NCBI RefSeq assembly: GCF_028823535.1
Contig: NZ_JAQIYM010000024.1
Coordinates: 1-58,714, forward strand
Length of the DNA stretch: 58,714 nt
DNA from: Pseudomonas serbica
Lineage (GTDB): Bacteria; Pseudomonadota; Gammaproteobacteria; Pseudomonadales; Pseudomonadaceae
Reading direction: 5' to 3'
Shown here one piece after another: positions 1-7,303 of the stretch. The notes under the pieces are model-generated. The model had not been told where the DNA came from. It did no database searches and was given only the letters and a program-made list of their open reading frames with translations. Every line of letters starts with the position of its first letter. Position 1 is the first letter of the stretch. A program made the translations under genes and the position numbers.

Positions 1-1391
1 GTCAGGGCAGCGAGTTGCTGCTGCAGGCTGGCCACCGCCGGGTCGAGCAGCAGGCGCTGGTTGGCCTCGACGTAGGTGGGCCAGAGCATTTGCAGCAGTT
101 GTGGGTTTTTGTTCAGGCCGAAGCGCTGGTACCAGGGCGTGCCGTGGGTGGCGCGGTATTCCAGGCGGCCCAGTTCGCGGGTCAGGTCATTCAGGGCGAG
201 GAATTGTTCGTCAGGGGTTGATGATTGTTGCAAGGTCGCCAGCGAGGTTTGCACCTGGGCGATGTGCACGCGGTTGGTGGCGAAGGACAGTAGCATGCCG
301 GCGCTCCAAATCAGCGCCAGCCCCAGCGCCAGTGAATAACCCACTCGCGTGACGCCCCAGCCGAGGCGGCGATGGAGCACGGTCTTGTCACCGAGCACGC
401 CGTCCCAAGGCGGCATGGCGTACCAAAGGTGATCTTTTTTTACTTCAGTGTCTTTACTGCCCGGCAGCGGCAGGCTGAACCACAACCCGCGCAGCGGCAG
501 ACTCCGGGCGAACACCCGGAACAACGGCGCCAGCGCCTGCCGCCAACGCGCTATGCCCTCGACCTGCAAATCACGGGACAGACGCAGCAGGAAGTCATGA
601 CGCATGGTGCCCTGTATTTGCGCCCAACCGTTGTCGCGCAGGGGTAACACCAAGCTCTCCAACCCGCTCTCCAGCGCCTGCGGCGTCACATCGGACGGCA
701 GCAGACAACCGACCGCCTGGGTGGGGCGTTTGTCCTGATCCCATCCACTGTCGCAGACCTGCCACAGGTGCAGCGGCAACTGCCAGCGCAGCTGGCGGGC
801 CAGGTCTTGCAGGTGACGCACACCGTTGTCCATCGCCTCGGTGTCGGTGCTTTGTTGTGCGTTCAGGGCCCAGATCACGCCGTCGAGGGCGCGCCAGCGG
901 CTCAGACCTTGCCACGGGGTGACGCGGCCATCATCGAATTTGGTTTGGGTGCTGCCACCCCAGAGCAGGATGGTGTCGTGGCCTGCGAGCCATTTTTTAT
1001 CTTTCAGGTGGGGGGCGATGGCGGTGATCTGATCGGGTTCGCCGACAACCAACAGCAGACGGACTTTGTGGCGCCAGAAATGGCCGTGATGTTCGCGCAG
1101 GTAATAATCGAGACCGTCCCGTTCAACGTTATCGCAGCTCGATCGAGGGGCTCCTGCACCGAATTTTTCCCGTGCCCACGCTATGAACTCCAGTGTCCCC
1201 AGCTTTCTGGTAGCCAGCGCTCCCAGACTTTCGAGAAACAAGATCACCATACATCCGGCGAGCAGCCAAGCGGAGAAAGTCACCCTTTCGAGCCCATTAT
1301 TTACAGAAAGGATCGGGTTCTCCACCCATATCAGCAGCCCACCGATAATTCCCAAACAAAGCACTACAATCCAGACACTGACTTGTTTCAT
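1..1391 (-). CDS. tssM: TssM/IcmF-like T6SS inner-membrane protein (3' end cut off)
   Basis: The minus-strand frame opens at an ATG at 1391 (AAGGAT about 5 bases upstream) and stays open to the window edge, so 463 codons are seen and the C-terminus is missing. The layout is that of TssM: two N-terminal membrane helices (about residues 4-23 and 38-60), a cytoplasmic domain, then a third helix near residue 365 (GYSLALGLALIWSAGM). TssM joins TssL and TssJ in the envelope complex. Where TssM normally has a P-loop, this protein reads LLLVVGEPDQITA, without the GKT/S, and no LLDTAG-type Walker B is visible, so the NTPase appears inactive. It follows the 398-aa gene by 19 bases in the same operon. 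The assignment rests on architecture and context; a TssM-related accessory protein is possible. Confidence 0.7.
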   Translation of the reverse strand, partial: MKQVSVWIVVLCLGIIGGLLIWVENPILSVNNGLERVTFSAWLLAGCMVILFLESLGALATRKLGTLEFIAWAREKFGAGAPRSSCDNVERDGLDYYLREHHGHFWRHKVRLLLVVGEPDQITAIAPHLKDKKWLAGHDTILLWGGSTQTKFDDGRVTPWQGLSRWRALDGVIWALNAQQSTDTEAMDNGVRHLQDLARQLRWQLPLHLWQVCDSGWDQDKRPTQAVGCLLPSDVTPQALESGLESLVLPLRDNGWAQIQGTMRHDFLLRLSRDLQVEGIARWRQALAPLFRVFARSLPLRGLWFSLPLPGSKDTEVKKDHLWYAMPPWDGVLGDKTVLHRRLGWGVTRVGYSLALGLALIWSAGMLLSFATNRVHIAQVQTSLATLQQSSTPDEQFLALNDLTRELGRLEYRATHGTPWYQRFGLNKNPQLLQMLWPTYVEANQRLLLDPAVASLQQQLAAL

Positions 1392-1410
1392 GATTAATCC
1401 TTATCCCCGA

Positions 1411-2607
1411 TCATCCAGCGGGCCGCACAACGCACCATTGCGGCGAAGTGTCCTGCATCATTACAAGTTGAGGTTGGCGCTCGGTGCGCGCGTTTTCGCT
1501 GGCGACGACCAGTGCCAAATTGCCCACTGCACACCCCGGCAATCCAAGCGAATGGTCCAGTGACTGGCTCCTTTCAACATTTAGCGGGTGCCCGGCAGCG
1601 CTCATTGCAATGCTCACCTGGCACAAATGATCGGAAGGCACTTGTGTCTGCCAGGCAAACAGCGGCGAGTTGTCTTCCTGAACGCGACCCCAAAGGAGTA
1701 CGTCCTGTAAGGACTCGGCCTGCCCGGTCATGGAAACCGGGCGGTGTACCCAAGATGCCGGCGCAAGGTTTTCCCTGGCGCACCATTCAGGTTGGGCAAG
1801 CAACAGGACAGAAACAGACTCGGCCTGTTCGGCGGTAGGCTGTTGAAAAAAATTGAGCTCAAGCGACAGCATCAAAGGACACGGCGAGGGGTCGTCGAGC
1901 CAGGTATCCAGCCAAAGCAAACCGTCGTCCTGGTTCGCCAACCACACATGTTCCACAACCAGCACCTCACCTAGGCATTCACGCCAAAGCGACAAGATCC
2001 TTTCGTCGCTAACTTCCTGGTTATGCCTTATACGAACGCAAACTGGTGTAGTACCCGCAAAACGCTGCAAGTCCTCATCAAGGCCGCGCATGACCTGATG
2101 AACATAAGCCGTTAAACGCTCCGTGTACTCTTGTTCCGTATAAAATCTCGGCTCGGGCGCCAACTGGCTCAAGCGCATCGTGGTCGCGGGTTGTGTCAGA
2201 TAAGTGGGCTGCAGCGGCTTGCTACCGCCGCGCAGCGCGCGAGCCAATTGGTTGCAACCCGCCGCCGTGCAGTAGGACGTTGCCAACACGGCTATCGAAC
2301 GCTGTCCTTGTTGAATCAGCGCCCGCTCCAGCTCGCTACGACTCAGGTTCCAGCTCTGCGCAAAGTCATGCTGACGCTCATAAATCAAACGTCGCAACGC
2401 AAACAGCAACAATCCGGTGATCGCGGGAAAAACCAGGACGCAACACCAGTACCACAAAGGCATCTGCCACAGGTCTTGCGGCCACAGCAAAATCACCAAA
2501 CCGGCGCCCAGTAAAGCGCAGAGCAGCACCACCAGGCACCATCGCCATACGCGAGGTGGCATCGGCAATACGCGCTTCTCGGCCAAGGCTCGAAGATCCA
2601 CCGGCAC
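1411..2607 (-). CDS. T6SS-cluster membrane protein of unknown function
   Basis: This 398-aa protein starts with GTG at 2607; GGGAGG lies about 7 bases upstream inside the end of the preceding small ORF, which suggests translational coupling. Two hydrophobic helices are clear (about residues 21-42 and 50-68, LVVLLCALLGAGLVILLW and a second around WYWCCVLVFPAITG). The rest is soluble and, by analogy with its neighbours, cytoplasmic or periplasmic. A strand-loop stretch IAVLATSYCTAAGCN follows the helices, in the place where the TssM-like and OmpA-domain proteins of this cluster have similar degenerate loops. I recognise no named family. Its position between the effector block and the TssM-like gene argues for a role in the secretion apparatus, but that is inference. 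Confidence 0.7.
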   Translation of the reverse strand: MPVDLRALAEKRVLPMPPRVWRWCLVVLLCALLGAGLVILLWPQDLWQMPLWYWCCVLVFPAITGLLLFALRRLIYERQHDFAQSWNLSRSELERALIQQGQRSIAVLATSYCTAAGCNQLARALRGGSKPLQPTYLTQPATTMRLSQLAPEPRFYTEQEYTERLTAYVHQVMRGLDEDLQRFAGTTPVCVRIRHNQEVSDERILSLWRECLGEVLVVEHVWLANQDDGLLWLDTWLDDPSPCPLMLSLELNFFQQPTAEQAESVSVLLLAQPEWCARENLAPASWVHRPVSMTGQAESLQDVLLWGRVQEDNSPLFAWQTQVPSDHLCQVSIAMSAAGHPLNVERSQSLDHSLGLPGCAVGNLALVVASENARTERQPQLVMMQDTSPQWCVVRPAG

Positions 2608-2608
2608 G

Positions 2609-2788
2609 TTACAGCCTCCCGGCCCGGGGCAACGACGTGATTAAGGTGCAACCACCATCACAACGATAACCGTCCGGAACGGCCTCTTTCAGGAAGTTGT
2701 TGATGTTTCTGTAAGACGTCACCGCACCTGAAGGCAGGGCAACCCCCACCATTGAGAACGTGTATTTGATAATGGATAAGACTTTCAT
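2609..2788 (-). pseudogene. Small ORF, probable truncated DUF3592-type protein
   Basis: An ATG at 2788 with AAGGAG 7 bases upstream opens a 59-codon frame ending 1 base before the next gene's GTG. The N-terminus (MKVLSIIKYTFSMVGVAL, then NNFLKEAVPDG) resembles the start of DUF3592 membrane proteins, which are often found beside T6SS genes. After that point the predicted sequence is Cys/Gly-rich and no longer family-like, while the +1 frame reads TVIVV, as expected for the family's GTV continuation. This suggests a small deletion and frameshift followed by loss of the remainder. The intact ribosome site may still serve to couple translation to the downstream gene. Similarity is judged by eye only. 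Confidence 0.5.
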
Positions 2789-2899
2789 GGTTTTCTCCTT
2801 GAACTAATACCAGTGCGCATCAGCAATGCACTGACACATAGCGTCAATCCATAGATAGCTGGCGGAGCAATGCCACCTTTGAATGAAAGGCCTGCGCGC

Positions 2900-3928
2900 T
2901 CACTTAATGGGTTGCGGATGATTGACTACGCAGCGGGCGGTTTTATTTCTAAGAATCAGTAGATCACCCATTCCAGTAACAACACTAGGCTGAGTACCAT
3001 CTGGACTTTTATAACTCCTATGCACGTTTACACCACCTCCCCAACTCGGATCGGCAAAATCCTTCCCTCGTAGTACCTTGGCGTATTTGTGGTTCGAACG
3101 AGCGTCTTTATAAACAGGCTCACTCGGACCCTGTGGATCTTTAAGCGATGAATACTGATAATAATTCGGATCATACCAATCTTTCACCCATTCATATCCA
3201 TTATCGGACATTGAATAGAGACCCAGTGGATTCGGAGGAAATCTATCGACAGGTAGCGGTGTAAAAGTACCAGTCTTCCAGCCCATCTCTTTGGCGAAAA
3301 TTTTGCGATCCCATGAACTGGAAATATTGATACCCTTGGGCCCATCTTTCCAATCTTCGGTTACTGCATCATCAGTCGCTTTATAGGTACCATCATCAGT
3401 AGCCACCATTAAAAATTGCCCACGACTTCTCGCCGCATACTCCCATTGGGCTTCAGTCGGCAATCCAAAAGGCAATCCACTGGTATCTGCCAGCCAACTG
3501 CAATATTGCTCAGCTTCAAACCAGTCCATATGTGCAGGGGTGGTGGGCGCTGCACTAATGATTTTGAAATCATTACCAGCATCCTGACGAAGCACTAAAC
3601 CATTGCTCTTCAGATAAAATTGAAACTCCTCATTGGTAATCTTGTACTTATTGATCGAATAGCTACTTAGCTCAACTTTATGCAATGGCTTGCTGTCTTT
3701 ATCCGAGTCATACGAAAGCCTTTCCGGGCCGTATTGCACGCCGTAATCCCCCATCAAGAACTCACTACCCTCTACGAATACGAGGTTGCTTTTTATTCCC
3801 TTAATAAAAGCCTGAAAATCCTGCGAAGATCTTTCTTCAAAGGAAGTATTCGACAACTCAGGACTTCGCTCGCAACCCGCAACTGCAAACAAAAGAAAAA
3901 CGCATACAACTGATTTTAGCTTGCTCAT
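2900..3928 (-). CDS. FGE/SUMF1-like lipoprotein, probable T6SS immunity protein (copy 2)
   Basis: This 342-aa protein has a lipoprotein signal (VCVFLLFAVAGC; lipid Cys at residue 19) and a formylglycine-generating-enzyme-like domain: FVEGSEFLMGDYG, a KITNEEF segment, AHMDWFEAEQYCSWLAD, GLPTEAQWEYAARSRG, LYSMSDNGYEWVKDWYD, and VLRGKDF near the C-terminus. The cysteine pair that active FGEs carry after the VxRG motif is absent (the segment reads PSWGGGVNVHRSY), so catalysis is unlikely. FGE-like proteins are a described family of T6SS immunity proteins, and this one follows the putative effector and a very similar paralogue 35 bases upstream. I infer that it sits on the periplasmic side and neutralises the effector. 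Its base composition is much more AT-rich than the tss genes, which suggests transfer with the effector. Confidence 0.85.
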   Translation of the reverse strand: MSKLKSVVCVFLLFAVAGCERSPELSNTSFEERSSQDFQAFIKGIKSNLVFVEGSEFLMGDYGVQYGPERLSYDSDKDSKPLHKVELSSYSINKYKITNEEFQFYLKSNGLVLRQDAGNDFKIISAAPTTPAHMDWFEAEQYCSWLADTSGLPFGLPTEAQWEYAARSRGQFLMVATDDGTYKATDDAVTEDWKDGPKGINISSSWDRKIFAKEMGWKTGTFTPLPVDRFPPNPLGLYSMSDNGYEWVKDWYDPNYYQYSSLKDPQGPSEPVYKDARSNHKYAKVLRGKDFADPSWGGGVNVHRSYKSPDGTQPSVVTGMGDLLILRNKTARCVVNHPQPIK

Positions 3929-3963
3929 TAAATCACTGCCCTGATTTGGTTTTTTTCAAGTCG

Positions 3964-4986
3964 TCATTTAATAGGATGTGGATGATTGACTATGCAGCGA
4001 GCTGTTTTATCACCAAGCACCAAGCGCTCTCCCCTATTAGACAGGGCAGCCATAGTCGCATCTGGACTTCTATAGCTTCTGTGTACGTTTACTGCACCTC
4101 CCCACTGCGGATTTGCATAATCCTTGCCTCGGAGCACCTTGGCATATTTGTAATTTGAAGGAGGATCCTTATACACGGGGGCGCTCGGACCTTGAGGGTC
4201 CTTGAGTGGAGAGTTTTGGTAATAGGTTGGGTCATACCAGTCCTTAACCCACTCAAATCCATTATCGGACATCGAATAAATACCCAGTGGATTGGGTGGA
4301 AATTTATCCACGGGCAATGATGTCAGAGTACTAGTCTCCCACCCCATCTCTTTGGCGAATATTTCACGGTCCCATGAGGTTGAAATATTAATGCCTTTGG
4401 GTCCACTCCCCCACTCTTCAGTTATATCGTCATCAGTCACCTTATAAGTACCATCATCAGTAGCCACCATTAAAAATCGCCCACGACTTCGTGCTGCATA
4501 TTCCCACTGGGCTTCGGTTGGCAATCCGAACGGTTGTTCGCTGATATTTGCCAGCCAAGTGCAATATTTCTCCGCTTCAAACCAATCCAAGTGCGCCGGG
4601 GTGTTTGGAGCGCCACTGACAACGGCAAACTTATCTCTGGTATCCTGGCGGAGCAGCAGACCGTTGAAACTTAGGTAAAGCTGATATTCCTGATTGGTAA
4701 TTTTGAATTTATTGATTGAAAAATTACTCAGCTCAACTTTATGCAGCGGTTTACTATCCTTATCCGAGTCGTAGGGTAGCCTTTCAGGACCGTACTCCAC
4801 GCCATAATCGCCCATCAGGAATTCCCCGCCCTCAACAAATACGAGATTGCTTTTAATCTTTTGAATGAAACTTTGCAGCTCACGCGAAGATACATTGTTC
4901 TCTGTCGTACTCAAGGACAAGGCATCCTGCTCACAACCCAGCATTATAAAAACAAGAAATATTATTGTAATTTGCAGCCTTATCAT
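3964..4986 (-). CDS. FGE/SUMF1-like lipoprotein, probable T6SS immunity protein (copy 1)
   Basis: The start is placed at 4986 because AAGGAG lies 5 bases upstream and the product then begins with a good lipoprotein signal (FLVFIMLGC); an ATG at 5010 would overlap the effector stop and spoil it. The 340-aa protein has the same FGE-like motifs as copy 2 (FVEGGEFLMG, TNQEY, GLPTEAQWEYAARSRG, SDNGFEWVKDWYD, VLRGKDY) and is roughly three-quarters identical to it by eye. It also lacks the catalytic Cys pair (PQWGGAVNVHRSYRS). The Shine-Dalgarno begins right after the effector stop codon, the usual effector-immunity coupling. Sequence at 4681-4740 has only 16 G/C in 60 bases. Function as immunity is inferred from the family and position. 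Confidence 0.85.
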   Translation of the reverse strand: MIRLQITIIFLVFIMLGCEQDALSLSTTENNVSSRELQSFIQKIKSNLVFVEGGEFLMGDYGVEYGPERLPYDSDKDSKPLHKVELSNFSINKFKITNQEYQLYLSFNGLLLRQDTRDKFAVVSGAPNTPAHLDWFEAEKYCTWLANISEQPFGLPTEAQWEYAARSRGRFLMVATDDGTYKVTDDDITEEWGSGPKGINISTSWDREIFAKEMGWETSTLTSLPVDKFPPNPLGIYSMSDNGFEWVKDWYDPTYYQNSPLKDPQGPSAPVYKDPPSNYKYAKVLRGKDYANPQWGGAVNVHRSYRSPDATMAALSNRGERLVLGDKTARCIVNHPHPIK

Positions 4987-5000
4987 AAAAACTCCTTGTA

Positions 5001-7286
5001 TCAAGCCCATCGACCCGTCTCTGCTTCACACGGACCAAAAGTACAACCTTCGGGAAAACGGTGATGATCGAGAGAATTATTTTGATAATAGGGCGTGTCG
5101 TTCATGGCCAGCGCATACCCCCAAACAGCACCGGGCCTTATCCGTTCATAAATAATGGACAGTTCACGTTTCGCCTTATGCAAATCCTGATCACGATTGA
5201 GCCCCTCCCGCAGAAAATCCACTAATTTCTGTTCCTGTTGCTGGGTTATCAGGAGTTCATCTTCGGCTCCTGCCAAGCTAGAGCCATGAGGCGTCATGCG
5301 ACAAAATACTTTGCGCCACTCGTCGTGGGTCTGGATGCTTCTGAGTAACCAGATCACCGCTTCCTTACGATCTTGGTAGATATCGGGTATCAACCCCTTA
5401 CCATAATTGTACGGATCGAGATGGTCCCAAATACCATGACGAGTGAGAAGGTAAAGCAAAATCCCTTTTGCCTCCGGGGTGTAGCTCAATAACTTTGTGG
5501 CATTGGCATTAATACTAGCAGCAAGTTGATTGCGTCGCTTCGAGGCATCTATATTCGTTTTGCTTTCATCTACAATAGAGTTTATGCGATCTTTGAATTC
5601 ATACTCAACAGACTTGATACTTTCCCCTAGCGTCATAAATCCTGCATAAATGTCGCTTTGCATATCATCCATTTGCATGACGCAGTACCTACTGTACGTT
5701 CTAAATGCATCCCTATCGATCAAATCAAAATAACTATAATTCAACCGATATAACTGATAGACCAACCATGCTCCAAACTCTACAATCGTACTCGTACCCA
5801 CCTCACAAATAAGCCCGCCCTTAGCCCCCAACCCCCAACACAAACTGGCGGCCACATGAAAACAGAACTTCCCATTTATAAAGGTGCAGTGAAATTTGCC
5901 ACCGGCCCCAGCCCCGGCCAAACCGGCAATGCTGCCGCTAATACTGCAGAAGTCGGTGAATTCGCCGCTGGACTTCAATAAGCCGGCGAGTGCGGGATTG
6001 ACGTCCGCGGGCGGTGTAGGTTTGAGCCATTGCAAGCCACCCTTGAGGCTGCCCTCGACCCGGGCGCCGGCGAAGGCTTCACCGGTCAGTTGCAGGCCTT
6101 CATCTCCGGCGGCCATTTGCTTATGGAACACCGCGCCCCTGGTTCTTCTTTCCTTGAAGCGGGGTAATCGGCCATTGGGCTGGCCAGCGAGCAATTGCTG
6201 ATCACCTTTGGTCACAACCTGCAATTGCCCCTCGAGCGTCACCGAGGCTCCGACGAAACCGCACAACTGAGGCGTCAGGCGCAAACGCAACATGCCCATG
6301 TCAAAGAGATTGCCTTTGGCATTGGTGTAGGACAACGACCAACCCATGCGGTCTGGGACAAAGGCGCTGAGGTTAACCATGCCGGAGGCGACGGTCAGGC
6401 TGGCTTTGGTCTCGCCCTTGGCCGCGACATTGCCCTTGTTAGGGTCGAACTCGGCGCTGGCCCCGACATTGGATACAAAGCGCATGAACTGCGCGGCACC
6501 GGAAACGTCGACGTTCTCGCCCAACTCGGTCTTGCCCTCCAGGCTTCCGTTCCAGCTTTCAGCCCAGTCGAACAAGGTAACGTCCTGATTCAAGGCTTCA
6601 GGATCGAAATCCAGACCGGTCCACTTGATGACGTCGCTCAACTCCAGCTTCAGTTTTGGCCACTCCAAGGTGGTCAGTTGCTGCTTGAGTTTGTGCGTAT
6701 CGATGCGGCGTATACCGTGCTTGTCCTTGCCGTAGATACTGTTCTCGGCGCCTTTCTTCTGGTTGCCTTTCAAGGACACCGTGTGCAGCTTGCGACCTTC
6801 CTGGCCTTTGCTGAAGTAGCCTTTTTTGACATAGGCATAGCGGACGGGCCTGGTCCCGCGTTTGCCTTTTGCCGTTCCCGCTACCGGAAGCAATTCGACG
6901 ACGTCGTCGTAGCTCATTTTTTCCTGGGAAAAACTGCCGAGTTTCTTGTGTAGAGCCTCTTGTTCTGCCTCCAGTCGATTTTCCGCCGCCGTGATTTCCT
7001 TGGCATGCGCTTCAGCTTCCAGGGGAGGCAGGGCGGAGGTTGAAGCCCTTTTGGCATAATTTTCCAATGCCCTGGAGTAGCGCTCTTTGGCCAGGTGAAA
7101 CTCATTTATCCGGCGGGCCATCTCTTGCCAGTGTTGTTCGAACTCGCCCGCCTCGGTGGCCGTTATAAAGACCAGCTCTTCGGTCTCGGGGCGAAAGTAG
7201 CATTGGGGCGACTGGTGAGGCGCAACCACAATGGGGGCTTGCTTGCTGGTCCGGTTTTCAGCGACATGGGTATTGGCTTCGGTCAT
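5001..7286 (-). CDS. Putative T6SS effector, unrecognised toxin family
   Basis: A 761-aa protein, with ATG at 7286 and a GGAG 9 bases upstream; a GTG at 7301 is a less likely start. It lies immediately after vgrG and before the two FGE-like immunity candidates, the classic effector slot. There is no signal peptide. The first third is charged with a coiled-coil-like stretch (about residues 50-125). A segment RPVRYAYVKKGYFSKG near residue 150 recalls the PVRYA motif in N-terminal regions of VasX-type effectors, but only weakly. A middle Gly-rich, mildly hydrophobic part (SISGSIAGLAGAGAGGKF, near 455) could insert into membranes. The C-terminal 250 residues are mixed charged/aromatic with no catalytic motif I can name. 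It may be a pore-former or a new enzyme; neither is shown. Confidence 0.6.
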   Translation of the reverse strand: MTEANTHVAENRTSKQAPIVVAPHQSPQCYFRPETEELVFITATEAGEFEQHWQEMARRINEFHLAKERYSRALENYAKRASTSALPPLEAEAHAKEITAAENRLEAEQEALHKKLGSFSQEKMSYDDVVELLPVAGTAKGKRGTRPVRYAYVKKGYFSKGQEGRKLHTVSLKGNQKKGAENSIYGKDKHGIRRIDTHKLKQQLTTLEWPKLKLELSDVIKWTGLDFDPEALNQDVTLFDWAESWNGSLEGKTELGENVDVSGAAQFMRFVSNVGASAEFDPNKGNVAAKGETKASLTVASGMVNLSAFVPDRMGWSLSYTNAKGNLFDMGMLRLRLTPQLCGFVGASVTLEGQLQVVTKGDQQLLAGQPNGRLPRFKERRTRGAVFHKQMAAGDEGLQLTGEAFAGARVEGSLKGGLQWLKPTPPADVNPALAGLLKSSGEFTDFCSISGSIAGLAGAGAGGKFHCTFINGKFCFHVAASLCWGLGAKGGLICEVGTSTIVEFGAWLVYQLYRLNYSYFDLIDRDAFRTYSRYCVMQMDDMQSDIYAGFMTLGESIKSVEYEFKDRINSIVDESKTNIDASKRRNQLAASINANATKLLSYTPEAKGILLYLLTRHGIWDHLDPYNYGKGLIPDIYQDRKEAVIWLLRSIQTHDEWRKVFCRMTPHGSSLAGAEDELLITQQQEQKLVDFLREGLNRDQDLHKAKRELSIIYERIRPGAVWGYALAMNDTPYYQNNSLDHHRFPEGCTFGPCEAETGRWA

Positions 7287-7303
7287 GCATTCAGGCTCCA
7301 CGA

